A stretch of DNA of 64,000 nucleotides from Photobacterium rosenbergii (GCF_003026455.1 NZ_PYMB01000017.1:37904-101903), one strand, 5' to 3'. Numbered from the stretch's first letter, positions 54,413-63,869 are shown. The notes: generated by a model not told the origin, from the letters alone. Numbers and translations are program-made.

Positions 54413-54979
54413 ATGAGTGACAAGAAAAAACGCATCCTTCAAGCAACAGAAAAGTTGCTGGCGGAACATGGCTTTCACGGGATTTCGATGCAAATGGTGG
54501 CCAAGGAGGCAGGGGTAGCCGCAGGGACGATTTATCGTTACTTCGAGGACAAAGAAGATCTGTTGCACCAGCTTCATGATCACATTTTGGCCTATGTCGC
54601 GAACAAAATCAGCCAGAACGTGTCAGATGACATGCCATTGCAGCATAGGTTTCGCACTATGTGGCTCAACATCTGGAACATGGCAACCCAGGAAGATGCC
54701 CCACTGATCAACCGAGGCCAGTTCGAAAACCTGCCACGGCGCGAAAGCCATGAACAAAAACTATTAGAAAAGAAAATGTTCGCCAAGGTGAATACGTTAT
54801 TCGAGGAGGGCAAGGCCTGTGGCCTGTTCAAAAACCTCGATAACGAAATCTTGAGCGCACTAAGCCTTGAGCCAAGCGCTTGCTTGGCCCGCAAACATAT
54901 AAACGGCGTTTACCAGGTCAGCGATGAAGCCCTCGAGGCAGCTATCCAAGCATCGTGGGACGCCATAATTCAGCATTAA
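54413..54979 (+). CDS. TetR/AcrR family transcriptional regulator
   Basis: I choose ATG 54413 (MSDKKKRILQATEKLLAEHG); earlier in-frame ATGs fall before or inside the palindromic operator. The 188-residue product has an N-terminal TetR helix-turn-helix (MQMVAKEAGVAAGTIYRYFE) and a ligand-binding C-terminal domain. It is the first gene of an operon with the efflux adaptor and pump and probably represses them until a toxic ligand binds. The ribosome site is poor. Confidence 0.9.
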   Translation: MSDKKKRILQATEKLLAEHGFHGISMQMVAKEAGVAAGTIYRYFEDKEDLLHQLHDHILAYVANKISQNVSDDMPLQHRFRTMWLNIWNMATQEDAPLINRGQFENLPRRESHEQKLLEKKMFAKVNTLFEEGKACGLFKNLDNEILSALSLEPSACLARKHINGVYQVSDEALEAAIQASWDAIIQH

Positions 54980-55013
54980 CATTACATTAGCTAACTTCGG
55001 AGCACACCCAACA

Positions 55014-56120
55014 ATGAAAAAATGGATAGTGATGCTACTGGTCGCGATTCTGCTTTTCGGCAGCGTGATTGGTTTCAATCTCTTCAAACAAAAAAAGATC
55101 GCCGAGTACATGGCCAATATGCCCGAGCCTGATTTTCCAGTGACGGTTACAACAGCGGCTCCAAGCAACTGGGTACCGGCCATCGAAGCGATCGGCTTTA
55201 TCGAACCAAATCAGGGTGTCACCATCACCACGGAAGTATCGGGTGTGATCCAAAGCCTCGATTTCGAATCCGGTGCGACGGTAAAAGCCGAGCAACAGCT
55301 TTTAGCCCTAGACTCTGATGTGGAAAATGCCAACCTGAAGAGTTCCCAGGCCCGCCTTCCAGCAGCCAAAGCCAAATATGAGCGCTACCGCGGCCTATTC
55401 AAAAAAGGTTCGATCTCCAAAGAAGCCTTTGATGATGCCGAAGCGTCTTACTTCTCACTGGTTGCCGATATCGAAAGCCTGAAAGCAACTATCGAGCGAC
55501 GCACTATCAAGGCACCGTTCGACGGTGTTGTCGGCCTACGTAATGTTTACCTGGGTGAATATATCCAACCAGGCAAGGATGTGGTCCGCCTTGAAGACAC
55601 TTCGCTAATGAAACTGCGCTTTACCGTGCCACAAACCGATATCTCCGAGATCCATTTGGGCCAGCAAGTAGAGATCTTTGTTGATGCCTACCCGGAAACG
55701 CCATTTAGCGGTGAAATCAGTGCTATCGAGCCTGCAGTCAACTACCAGAGCGGTCTCGTCCAGGTCCAAGCTGACATCCCGAATAACGAAGGCCAGCTTC
55801 GCAGCGGTATGTTCGCCCGTGCCCATATCATCCTGCCAACACTGGAAGATCAGATCATCCTGCCACAGACAGCCATCACCTACACCCTGTACGGCGATAA
55901 CGTCTACCTGGCAGGCGAAGATGAAATCGGTGTATTGCGCGTCAAGCAATCGGTGGTCAAAGTCGGCGAGCGTAAAGGTAACAGCGTCCACATCCTCAAC
56001 GGTGTGAAAGCCGGCGATACCGTGGTCACTTCAGGCCAGGTACGTCTGAGTAACCACGCCAAGGTCCGTGTGGTTGAAAGCAACTCGCTGGAAGCTCCAG
56101 CTGAAACCCCAATGCTGTGA
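55014..56120 (+). CDS. RND efflux periplasmic adaptor (membrane fusion protein)
   Basis: The 368-residue product has an N-terminal membrane anchor (MLLVAILLFGSVIGFNLF) and no lipobox. Lipoyl halves follow (VTITTEVSGVIQSLDFESGA and TIKAPFDGVVGLRNVYLGEY), with a helical hairpin between them and beta-barrel and membrane-proximal domains after. It bridges the inner-membrane pump to a TolC-type outer-membrane channel, not encoded here. It is 34 bases after the TetR gene and 12 before the pump. Confidence 0.93.
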   Translation: MKKWIVMLLVAILLFGSVIGFNLFKQKKIAEYMANMPEPDFPVTVTTAAPSNWVPAIEAIGFIEPNQGVTITTEVSGVIQSLDFESGATVKAEQQLLALDSDVENANLKSSQARLPAAKAKYERYRGLFKKGSISKEAFDDAEASYFSLVADIESLKATIERRTIKAPFDGVVGLRNVYLGEYIQPGKDVVRLEDTSLMKLRFTVPQTDISEIHLGQQVEIFVDAYPETPFSGEISAIEPAVNYQSGLVQVQADIPNNEGQLRSGMFARAHIILPTLEDQIILPQTAITYTLYGDNVYLAGEDEIGVLRVKQSVVKVGERKGNSVHILNGVKAGDTVVTSGQVRLSNHAKVRVVESNSLEAPAETPML

Positions 56121-56132
56121 TCCGGAGGAGAC

Positions 56133-59100
56133 ATGCGCTTTACAGATGTTTTTATTAAACGTCCTGTGTTAGCGGTATCGATCAGCTTTTTGATCGCCCT
56201 CCTTGGCCTGCAGGCAATTTTCAAAATGCAGGTCCGGGAATACCCTGACATGACCAATACCGTAGTAACGGTCACCACCAGCTACTACGGCGCCAGTGCC
56301 GACCTGATCCAGGGCTTTATTACCCAGCCACTGGAACAGGCTATCGCACAGGCTGACAATATCGACTTCATGACCTCGTCATCGGTGCTGGGTTCCTCAA
56401 CCATCACAGTCACCATGAAGCTGAACACCGACCCGAATGCGGCACTGGCAGATATCCTGGCCAAGACCAACTCGGTACGTTCGCAGTTGCCTAAGGAAGC
56501 CGAAGACCCGACAGTTACCATGTCGACCGGCTCGACGACGGCGGTGATGTATATCGGTTTTACCAGTGATGAGCTGGTATCAAGCCAGATCACCGACTAC
56601 CTTGAGCGAGTGATCAACCCGCAGCTATTCACTGTTAACGGTGTGTCCAAGGTTGATCTGTACGGCGGTATGAAATACGCCCTGCGTGTTTGGTTAGATC
56701 CGGCCAAGATGGCAGCCTACAGCCTGACTGCCTCGGATGTGATGAACGTACTCAATGCCAACAACTACCAGTCGGCAACCGGTCAGGCGACCGGCGAGTT
56801 CGTGCTTTACAACGGTACGGCAGATACTCAGGTAACCAACACTGACGAGCTGGAAAAACTGGTTGTTTCTACCCAGGAAGGCCAGGTGATCCGCCTAGGT
56901 GATATCGCTAAAGTCACCCTCGAGAAGAGCCATGATGTCTACCGTGCGTCTGCCAACGGTGAAGAGGCTGTCGTAGCAGCTATCAATGCGGCACCAAGCG
57001 CCAACCCAATCAACATCGCAGCCGATGTCTACGAGCTCTTGCCTGAGTTGCAACGCAACATGCCAAGCAACATCTCGATGAACATCATGTACGACTCCAC
57101 CATTGCGATTAACGAGTCGATCAATGAGGTTATCAAAACCATTGCCGAAGCTGCGCTGATTGTACTGGTCGTGATCACCCTGTTCCTAGGCTCACTGCGT
57201 GCGGTTATCATCCCGATTGTCACCATCCCGCTATCACTGATTGGTGTTGCCATGGTGATGCAGTCATTCGGTTTCTCTTGGAACCTGATGACCCTGCTGG
57301 CAATGGTACTTGCTATCGGCCTAGTCGTAGATGACGCCATCGTTGTGTTGGAAAACGTTGACCGCCATATCAAGGAAGGGGAATCGCCATTCCGTGCGGC
57401 GATTATCGGTACCCGTGAGATCGCTGTGCCGGTTATCGCCATGACCCTGACACTGGGTGCGGTATATGCCCCTATCGCTATGATGGGTGGGATCACCGGC
57501 TCGCTGTTCAAGGAGTTCGCCCTGACTCTGGCCGGTGCGGTATTCGTATCGGGGATCATCGCCCTGACGCTATCACCGATGATGTGTTCGAAGATGCTTA
57601 AGGCCAACGAAAAGCCAAGCAAGTTCGAGACTACAGTCCACCACTTCCTTGATCGCATGACCAACCGCTACGAGAAGATGCTTGGCGGTATTATGAAAAT
57701 GCGTCCGGTGGTGATTGTATTCGCCCTGATCGTATTCGGTACCCTGCCGCTGCTGTTCAAGTTCATCCCGAGTGAACTGGCGCCATCGGAAGATAAGGGC
57801 GTACTGGTAATGATGGGTACGGCGCCGTCTAACGCCAACCTTGATTACATCGAGAACACCATGGGTGAAGTCAACCGTATCCTGGTCGAGCAGCCTGAAG
57901 TCGCGTTTGCCCAGGTCTTCTCTGGCGTGCCTAACTCCAACCAGGCCTTCGGTATTGCCTCTATGGTGCCTTGGAGCGAGCGTGAAGCGAGCCAGGCTGA
58001 CGTGGTTAAGCGTGTCACTGACTTGGTCAAAGACGTACCGGAGATGGCAGTAACGGCTTTCCAGATGCCTGAGCTACCAGGTGCGGGTTCAGGCCTGCCT
58101 ATCCAGTTCGTGATCACCACGCCGAACAGTTTCGAGAGCCTGTTCCAGATCAGTAGTGATATTTTGGGCAAAGTGAAAACCAACCCAATGTTCGTCTACT
58201 CGGATCTCGACCTGAACTACGACTCGGCAACGATGAAGATCAAGATCGACAAGGACAAGGCCGGTGCCTATGGCGTGACGATGCAAGATATCGGTATGAC
58301 CCTGAGTACCATGATGGCCGACGGTTATGTTAACCGTATCGACCTTAATGGCCGCTCTTACGAGGTGATCCCACAAGTTGAGCGTAAATACCGCCTCAAC
58401 CCGGAATCGCTCAAGGGCTACTATGTCCGCGCAGCTGACGGCAATGCTATTCCATTGGGTAGCCTGGTAACGATTGAAGTGATCTCCGAGCCACGCTCGC
58501 TGCCTCACTTCAACCAGTTGAACTCGGCAACCGTCGGCGCAGTTCCTGCACCTGGCGTCGCGATGGGTGATGCAATCAATTGGTTCCAGACCGAAGCAGC
58601 TAGCACGCTACCAGCCGGTTACCAGCATGACTTCATGGGTGAAGCCCGCCAGTTCGTGACCGAAGGTAATGCACTGTACACCACCTTTGCCCTGGCACTG
58701 GCGATCATCTTCCTGGTTCTGGCTATCCAGTTCGAATCACTGCGCGATCCGCTGGTTATCATGGTCTCGGTTCCACTGGCTATCTGTGGTGCCCTGATCG
58801 CCCTGGCATGGGGCGCAGCCTCGATGAATATCTACTCGCAGGTCGGTTTGATCACCCTGATTGGTCTTATCACCAAGCACGGTATCTTGATTTGTGAGGT
58901 CGCCAAAGAAGAGCAGTTGCACCACAAGAAAGACCGTATGGCAGCAGTGATGGAAGCGGCGAAAATTCGTCTGCGTCCAATCCTGATGACCACTGCGGCG
59001 ATGATTGCTGGTCTGATCCCGCTGTTGTATGCCACGGGTGCCGGTGCAGCCCAGCGCTTCAGTATCGGTATTGTTATCGTTGCCGGCCTGGCTATCGGTA

Positions 59101-59252
59101 CGGTGTTCACCCTGTTTGTACTACCGGTGATTTACACCTACTTGGCTAGCATCCACAAACCGCTGCCAGTCTTCGTCGAGGACAAAGACTTGGAAAAGCT
59201 TAAGCGTGCCGATGAAGCACGCAACGCCTTGAAAGAAGCGCACGATAGCTAA
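56133..59252 (+). CDS. RND multidrug efflux pump, HAE1 family
   Basis: The 1039-residue inner-membrane transporter has 12 helices and two periplasmic loops. It begins MRFTDVFIKRPVLAVSISFL. It carries the proton-relay aspartates in LAIGLVVDDAIVVLENVDRH and the motif RPILMTTAAMIAGLIPLLYA. TCCGGAGGAG is a very strong ribosome site for ATG 56133. Substrates probably include drugs or detergents, by analogy to the Vex pumps of Vibrio cholerae; the exact Vex counterpart is not assigned. Confidence 0.95.
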   Translation: MRFTDVFIKRPVLAVSISFLIALLGLQAIFKMQVREYPDMTNTVVTVTTSYYGASADLIQGFITQPLEQAIAQADNIDFMTSSSVLGSSTITVTMKLNTDPNAALADILAKTNSVRSQLPKEAEDPTVTMSTGSTTAVMYIGFTSDELVSSQITDYLERVINPQLFTVNGVSKVDLYGGMKYALRVWLDPAKMAAYSLTASDVMNVLNANNYQSATGQATGEFVLYNGTADTQVTNTDELEKLVVSTQEGQVIRLGDIAKVTLEKSHDVYRASANGEEAVVAAINAAPSANPINIAADVYELLPELQRNMPSNISMNIMYDSTIAINESINEVIKTIAEAALIVLVVITLFLGSLRAVIIPIVTIPLSLIGVAMVMQSFGFSWNLMTLLAMVLAIGLVVDDAIVVLENVDRHIKEGESPFRAAIIGTREIAVPVIAMTLTLGAVYAPIAMMGGITGSLFKEFALTLAGAVFVSGIIALTLSPMMCSKMLKANEKPSKFETTVHHFLDRMTNRYEKMLGGIMKMRPVVIVFALIVFGTLPLLFKFIPSELAPSEDKGVLVMMGTAPSNANLDYIENTMGEVNRILVEQPEVAFAQVFSGVPNSNQAFGIASMVPWSEREASQADVVKRVTDLVKDVPEMAVTAFQMPELPGAGSGLPIQFVITTPNSFESLFQISSDILGKVKTNPMFVYSDLDLNYDSATMKIKIDKDKAGAYGVTMQDIGMTLSTMMADGYVNRIDLNGRSYEVIPQVERKYRLNPESLKGYYVRAADGNAIPLGSLVTIEVISEPRSLPHFNQLNSATVGAVPAPGVAMGDAINWFQTEAASTLPAGYQHDFMGEARQFVTEGNALYTTFALALAIIFLVLAIQFESLRDPLVIMVSVPLAICGALIALAWGAASMNIYSQVGLITLIGLITKHGILICEVAKEEQLHHKKDRMAAVMEAAKIRLRPILMTTAAMIAGLIPLLYATGAGAAQRFSIGIVIVAGLAIGTVFTLFVLPVIYTYLASIHKPLPVFVEDKDLEKLKRADEARNALKEAHDS

Positions 59253-59270
59253 GCAGAAAGACTGAGGATC

Positions 59271-59301
59271 AAGAGGCCGTTTTTAACGGCCTCTTTTATT
59301 T
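59271..59301 (+). terminator. Terminator of the efflux operon
   Basis: aagaggccgtt (59271-59281) and aacggcctctt (59285-59295) form an 11-base-pair stem followed by T-rich sequence. Confidence 0.87.
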
Positions 59302-59384
59302 TGTACCAACAGCAACGACAATCCTGTTATATTTGAATAAAATAACGACAACAGATGAAATGCCGTTACGGAGTTAACTAAGCT

Positions 59385-59654
59385 ATGTTTGATCCAAAGA
59401 AACTTGAGCAAGTGGCCAAGCAGATCCAGGACGCGATGCCTCAGCCAGTTAAAGAGCTGGGTAATGATGTAGAACAGAAAGTTCGCCAAGTGATCCAAGC
59501 ACAGCTTGGTAAGTTGGACGTGGTTAGCCGCGAAGAATTTGATGTACAGACCCAAGTGCTGCTGCGTACCCGCCAGAAGCTATCCGCCCTTGAGCAGAAG
59601 CTTGATGAGCTGGAAAACCGCATGGCACCAAAAGCTGATACTGAACAAGAATAA
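59385..59654 (+). CDS. ubiK: Ubiquinone biosynthesis accessory factor UbiK
   Basis: The 89-residue product matches UbiK (YqiC/BMFP family): MFDPKKLEQVAKQIQDAMP, an amphipathic membrane-binding region. A C-terminal coiled coil follows (VLLRTRQKLSALEQKLDELE). UbiK trimerises, binds UbiJ and supports aerobic ubiquinone synthesis at the membrane. It stands alone between the efflux operon and ilvC. Confidence 0.94.
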   Translation: MFDPKKLEQVAKQIQDAMPQPVKELGNDVEQKVRQVIQAQLGKLDVVSREEFDVQTQVLLRTRQKLSALEQKLDELENRMAPKADTEQE

Positions 59655-59674
59655 TTCCTTGTAAAACAGCCAAT

Positions 59675-59709
59675 AAAAAGCCCGGGTGATGCATCACCCG
59701 GGCTTTTTT
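59675..59709. terminator. Bidirectional terminator between ubiK and ilvC
   Basis: A near 26-base palindrome (agcccgggtga, then tcacccgggct) is flanked by A and T runs. Confidence 0.9.
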
Positions 59710-59730
59710 AATGTTTAGACTTTGGGAGGA

Positions 59731-61215
59731 TTAACCACCCACAGCGATACGCTTCATATCTGTCATGTAGCCACGCAGCTCTTCACCGATGTACTCAACA
59801 GGGTGGTTACGGATAGTGTCGTTCACAGCAATTAGGGTCGCGTTATCAACCTGATTAGAGGTCTCACCTAGGCCTTTGCCGATAACATCCGTACCTACTG
59901 ATGGCATGAACTTCTCACGCAGTAGCGGGGTTGCTACGTTAGCGAACAAGTAGTTACCGTATTCAGCAGTATCAGAGATAACCACGTTCATCTCGTACAG
60001 GCGCTTACGGGCGATAGTGTTGGCAATAAGCGGAAGCTCGTGCAGTGACTCGTAGTAAGCCGACTCTTCAATAATGCCAGAAGCTGTCATTGCTTCGAAC
60101 GCCAGTTCAACACCAGCACGTACCATCGCCACCATCAAGATACCGTTGTCGAAGTACTCTTGCTCAGAGATTTCTACGTCTGTATCTGGGTAGTTTTCAA
60201 ACTGGGTTTCGGCTGTTTCACCACGCCAGCCCAGTAGGTTCACATCGTCATTCGCCCAGTCAGCCATCATGGTGCTAGAGAAGTGGCCAGTGATGATGTC
60301 ATCCATATGCTTGTTGTACAGCGGACGCATCAGCTCTTTTAGCTCTTCAGACAGCTCAAAAGCTTTCACTTTCGCTGGGTTAGACAGACGGTCCATCATA
60401 TGGGTGATACCGCCAAACTTCAGTGCTTCGGTGATGGTTTCCCAACCGTACTGAAGAAGTTTACCGGCGTAGCCTGCATCAACACCATCGGCAATCATCT
60501 TCTCATAGCATACAATCGAGCCTGCCTGTAGCATACCGCAAAGGATAGTCTGCTCGCCCATTAGGTCAGATTTCACTTCGGCAACGAAAGATGATTCCAA
60601 CACACCTGCGCGGTGACCGCCAGTTGCAGCAGCCCAAGCTTTTGCGATTTCAAGGCCATCACCTTGAGGATCATTTTCTGGGTGAACCGCAATCAAGGTT
60701 GGAACACCAAAGCCACGCTTGTACTCTTCACGTACTTCAGTACCCGGACATTTAGGCGCAACCATTACCACTGTAATATCAGGGCGGATCTGCATACCTT
60801 CTTCAACGATGTTGAAACCGTGAGAGTAGCCCAGTGACGCACCTTGCTTCATCAACGGCATTACCGTTTCAACCACATTGGTGTGCTGCTTGTCCGGCGT
60901 CAGGTTAACAACCAGATCCGCTTGAGGGATCAGGTTTTCGTAACTGCCTACCTCAAAACCGTTTTCTTTGGCGTTCTTGTAAGATTGGCGCTGCTCATCA
61001 ATTGCAGCCTGACGTAGGGCATAAGCCACATCCAAGCCAGAGTCACGCATGTTCAGGCCCTGGTTAAGGCCCTGGGCACCACAACCAACAATCACGACCT
61101 TCTTACCTTTGAGGTAATCTGCCTCGTTAGCGAACTCGTTGCGATCCATAAAGCGGCAACGGCCTAGTTGGTCTAATTGCTGGCGAAGATTAAGGGTATT
61201 GAAATAATTAGCCAT
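59731..61215 (-). CDS. ilvC: Ketol-acid reductoisomerase (NADP+)
   Basis: Second step of valine and isoleucine synthesis. ATG 61215, with GGAG nine bases upstream, gives 494 residues starting MANYFNTLNLRQQLDQLGRC. The frame runs on to 61356 but crosses the IlvY operator region. It is the long class II form, with a duplicated knotted domain. The NADPH motif VVIVGCGAQGLNQGLNMRDS and the metal site SDLMGEQTILCG are present. It is divergent from its activator ilvY. Confidence 0.97.
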   Translation of the reverse strand: MANYFNTLNLRQQLDQLGRCRFMDRNEFANEADYLKGKKVVIVGCGAQGLNQGLNMRDSGLDVAYALRQAAIDEQRQSYKNAKENGFEVGSYENLIPQADLVVNLTPDKQHTNVVETVMPLMKQGASLGYSHGFNIVEEGMQIRPDITVVMVAPKCPGTEVREEYKRGFGVPTLIAVHPENDPQGDGLEIAKAWAAATGGHRAGVLESSFVAEVKSDLMGEQTILCGMLQAGSIVCYEKMIADGVDAGYAGKLLQYGWETITEALKFGGITHMMDRLSNPAKVKAFELSEELKELMRPLYNKHMDDIITGHFSSTMMADWANDDVNLLGWRGETAETQFENYPDTDVEISEQEYFDNGILMVAMVRAGVELAFEAMTASGIIEESAYYESLHELPLIANTIARKRLYEMNVVISDTAEYGNYLFANVATPLLREKFMPSVGTDVIGKGLGETSNQVDNATLIAVNDTIRNHPVEYIGEELRGYMTDMKRIAVGG

Positions 61216-61294
61216 AACAGCGAACTCCGTGAAAATTATTATCCTTGGGCCGACAGTGCTTGTCGAATAATCCGATAGTAGATCAGGCAGTAAA

Positions 61295-61340
61295 TTGCGC
61301 AAAGTGATATATTCACAATAAGTCATTGCAAAAAGTGCAA
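61295..61340. promoter_or_regulatory. Candidate IlvY operators
   Basis: The 8-base palindrome TTGCGCAA (61295-61302) and the interrupted repeat TTGCA-aaaag-TGCAA (61326-61340) are about three helical turns apart. They lie between ilvC and ilvY, where IlvY with acetohydroxybutyrate or acetolactate activates ilvC in E. coli. Confidence 0.6.
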
Positions 61341-61348
61341 CATGGAAG

Positions 61349-62227
61349 ATGAACATAAAAACCTTGCAGTTATTCCTTCACCTATGCGAGTCCAAAAGCT
61401 TCAGCCAAACCGCCCAGGCCATGCATATCAGCCCATCGGCCCTTAGCCGGATCGTCCAACGACTAGAAGAGGACTTGGGACAAACCCTGTTTGTCCGTGA
61501 CAACCGCAGTGTCGAACTGACATCTGCAGGACAGACCCTATTGCCAACAGCGGCATTGATTGTCTCCAATTGGCTGGAGGTCAAAGCCGAACTGGCTGAC
61601 CATCACCACAAGCTGCAGGGTAAACTGACGCTCTTTTGCTCCGTCACTGCCAGTTACAGCCACCTGCCTGATATCCTCAACCGATTCCGCCAACTCTATC
61701 CCCAGGTAGAAATACAACTGCTCACCGGCGACCCGGCCCAAGCCATCGATAAAGTTCAGAACGATGAGGCCGATATAGCGATTGCAGCTAAACCAGATAC
61801 CTTACCGGGCAAACTGACCTATACCGAGCTAGACAATGTCTCGATGTCGGTTATCACCCCTCTGCTACCGCCAGCAAGCCTGCAAAAGGCACTGGCAGAC
61901 CCGCCGAATTGGGCCAGCCTGCCTTTTATTTTGCCTGAGTCCGGTACCGCAAGGGATAAAGCCGACAAGTGGTTAAAAAGCAAAAAGATAAAACCCCAAA
62001 TTTATGCCCAGGTCGGCGGCCATGAAGCAATTGTCAGTATGGTCGCGCTGGGCTGTGGGGTAGGCATAGCCCCTGATGTGGTCATTGAAAATAGCCCGGT
62101 AGGGAACAAGGTCAAACGGCTAGAAAAAGAAAAAGTGCATCCGATGCAATTAGGGCTGTGTTGTAAACAGAGCCGTCAACATGAGCCGTTACTCTATGCG
62201 CTACTCAATCTGTTTGGCTGCAATTAA
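61349..62227 (+). CDS. ilvY: LysR-type activator IlvY
   Basis: The 292-residue LysR regulator begins MNIKTLQLFLHLCESKSFSQ with the winged helix AQAMHISPSALSRIVQRLEE. Its effector domain ends in a region with GCGVGIAPDVVIENSPVGNK. In E. coli IlvY activates the divergent ilvC when substrate accumulates. Position and sequence agree. A second gene follows 20 bases downstream on the same strand. Confidence 0.95.
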   Translation: MNIKTLQLFLHLCESKSFSQTAQAMHISPSALSRIVQRLEEDLGQTLFVRDNRSVELTSAGQTLLPTAALIVSNWLEVKAELADHHHKLQGKLTLFCSVTASYSHLPDILNRFRQLYPQVEIQLLTGDPAQAIDKVQNDEADIAIAAKPDTLPGKLTYTELDNVSMSVITPLLPPASLQKALADPPNWASLPFILPESGTARDKADKWLKSKKIKPQIYAQVGGHEAIVSMVALGCGVGIAPDVVIENSPVGNKVKRLEKEKVHPMQLGLCCKQSRQHEPLLYALLNLFGCN

Positions 62228-62247
62228 TTTTCAATGGAATAATAATA

Positions 62248-63453
62248 ATGCCTCAACCAATCTTAACTCATTCGTACTACTCTGATTTTTACGCAGCCAA
62301 GGGCTATGATTTCCTAAAAAAAGTGGCACAAAGTTATAGTACACCGGACAACTTAATCATTTTTTCAGTGATGCATTGCTATGAAGGCTCCCTGCCTTAT
62401 ATCAATGTGCTGGCTGAACTTGCCCACCAATTGATCTTTATTCCCAAAGGAGCAACAGCCAATGGCAATAGCGCTATCAAAGAGACCATTGAAAAACTGC
62501 CAAGCTGCTCGATTGCCAACGATACGGTTACCAAAGAACAACTGCGTGATCCTCTATTTGCCGAAGCCTTTATTCGTCAGCACATCACCGCTGACAGCAA
62601 ATTCCTATTGCTCGATCACGGCGGGTACTTCTCCCATGCCATCGAGCACCTCGGCAACGTATTCCAAGAACAACTGATAGGCATCACAGAGCTCACAGCC
62701 AATGGTTTGTACAAGTACCTCAACCGTACCATGCACCACCCGTTAGTGACTGTCTCCCACCTTAGTATCAAGGCGCCTGCCGACTACGAGGCTTCGGAGT
62801 GTATCGTCCACTATTCTGATCAGATCTTGCGTGAAGAGTTTGGCCTCAAGCTCAATAACGATGGATTCCTCAAGGTTGGGGTGATTGGGGCCGGGAATCT
62901 CGGCTGCGGGGTGATCCAATACCTTAAAGGCAAGGCTATCGGTAACATTTATGTCGCAGATATCGACCCAAGGAGATTAACCCAGTTTCCCCGCAACGGC
63001 GTCCAGGTTTGTTCCATAGAGCGCTTAATCCGAGAATGTAACCTCATCTATTGCTGTACCGGCAATGGGGCGATTCCGGAGCACCTGCTCGATAACATCA
63101 GTGATAACAGCTTTATTGCCACTGTAACCTCAGCTGATGATGAGCTTAACCTACCCACCTTGATTGCCAATGGGGCACTCACTGAGGTAGGCGGTAATAA
63201 GCTGATCCGAGAATACCAAACTAGAAAAGGTCATCGCCTCTACCTGTTAGCTGGCGGCGAATCGGCCAATACCCCATTCAAAACGGGGATGGGTGATCCA
63301 ACCCTCTACCTCTTCGAAGCCGCCCATATGCTGGCTGGACTTCAGTTGCTCTGCGAGCCAGAAAGATTCAAATCAGGTATCCAGCCTTTGAGTGAGAATG
63401 ACGAGACTGCTATCGCTGAGCACTGGTTAAGGCATTTTTATAATTATCAATGA
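62248..63453 (+). CDS. S-adenosylhomocysteine-hydrolase-like NAD-binding protein, function unknown
   Basis: The 401-residue product is not a family I can name. Its layout follows S-adenosylhomocysteine hydrolase: an N-terminal substrate-like domain (SVMHCYEGSLPYINVLAELA, LLLDHGGYFSHAIEH, IGITELTANGLYKYLNR) and then a Rossmann domain. That domain has a clear dinucleotide motif (VGVIGAGNLGCGVIQYLKGK), an acidic strand end (YVADIDPRR) and CCTGNGAIPEHLL. The usual catalytic Lys/Asp pair is not evident. It lies 20 bases after ilvY and may be co-transcribed with it. The ribosome site is weak. Confidence 0.75.
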   Translation: MPQPILTHSYYSDFYAAKGYDFLKKVAQSYSTPDNLIIFSVMHCYEGSLPYINVLAELAHQLIFIPKGATANGNSAIKETIEKLPSCSIANDTVTKEQLRDPLFAEAFIRQHITADSKFLLLDHGGYFSHAIEHLGNVFQEQLIGITELTANGLYKYLNRTMHHPLVTVSHLSIKAPADYEASECIVHYSDQILREEFGLKLNNDGFLKVGVIGAGNLGCGVIQYLKGKAIGNIYVADIDPRRLTQFPRNGVQVCSIERLIRECNLIYCCTGNGAIPEHLLDNISDNSFIATVTSADDELNLPTLIANGALTEVGGNKLIREYQTRKGHRLYLLAGGESANTPFKTGMGDPTLYLFEAAHMLAGLQLLCEPERFKSGIQPLSENDETAIAEHWLRHFYNYQ

Positions 63454-63457
63454 GGAA

Positions 63458-63513
63458 GATGGGCGATGGGCGATGGGCGATGGGCGATGGGCGATGGGCG
63501 ATGGGCGATGGGC
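63458..63513 (+). repeat. Eight tandem copies of GATGGGC
   Basis: Exactly eight perfect heptamer units start four bases after the stop of the SAHH-like gene. Such perfect short repeats change length by slippage. Here it lies in the 3' untranslated region, not in a reading frame. Confidence 0.97.
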
Positions 63514-63584
63514 GAACCAGATTGTTTGAAAAAGCTTAACCATTTCAAGATCCTGCTCTTGCTTTAGCCTCTGGCCTGAAACGT

Positions 63585-63614
63585 AAAAAGCCCTGCTATC
63601 ACTAGCAGGGCTTC
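63585..63614 (-). terminator. Minus-strand terminator, distal copy after tRNA-Asp
   Basis: agccctgct and agcagggct pair, with T5 on the minus strand. It is the most distal of three similar hairpins. Between it and the next (63615-63732) I see only a short inverted repeat around GCCGAAGGC. Confidence 0.75.
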
Positions 63615-63732
63615 TTACTTCATATCGGAGTACTGGGATTACATTACTGCTCTTCAGCTTTGCTCTTATGCTTCTTCCCGAGCCTAAGACCCGCTCTACC
63701 CAGGGCCTTACGTTTTGCCGAAGGCCAAACGT

Positions 63733-63762
63733 AAAAAGCCCCGCTGTTTCCAGCGAGGCTTC
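63733..63762 (-). terminator. Minus-strand terminator after the decayed tRNA-Asp copy
   Basis: agccccgctg and cagcgaggct pair with one mismatch, with T5 on the minus strand. Confidence 0.7.
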
Positions 63763-63767
63763 TTAAT

Positions 63768-63840
63768 AAGTGGCGGAGGGCCGGGCTTGCGCACAAGCGG
63801 GACTCATTCGCCTGCAAGGCGAACCATATCCGACAGATGT
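63768..63840 (-). pseudogene. Probable tRNA-Asp remnant
   Basis: The plus strand repeats TAAGTGGCGGAG, which is the trailer and 3' end of the intact tRNA-Asp, and later GCGGGACTC. The rest has diverged and no cloverleaf forms. It lies between two tRNA-type terminators, as if a tRNA-plus-terminator unit was duplicated. Confidence 0.5.
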
Positions 63841-63869
63841 AAAAAAGCCCGAGTCTTTCGACTCAGGCT
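63840..63869 (-). terminator. tRNA-Asp terminator
   Basis: agcccgagtc and gactcaggct pair with one mismatched or wobble position, with T6 on the minus strand, ten bases after the tRNA. Confidence 0.82.

Noticed and set aside
61216..61356. 47-residue N-terminal extension of ilvC
   Set aside because: It crosses the ilvC promoter and IlvY operator region and lacks similarity to IlvC, whose family start is MANYFN at 61215.
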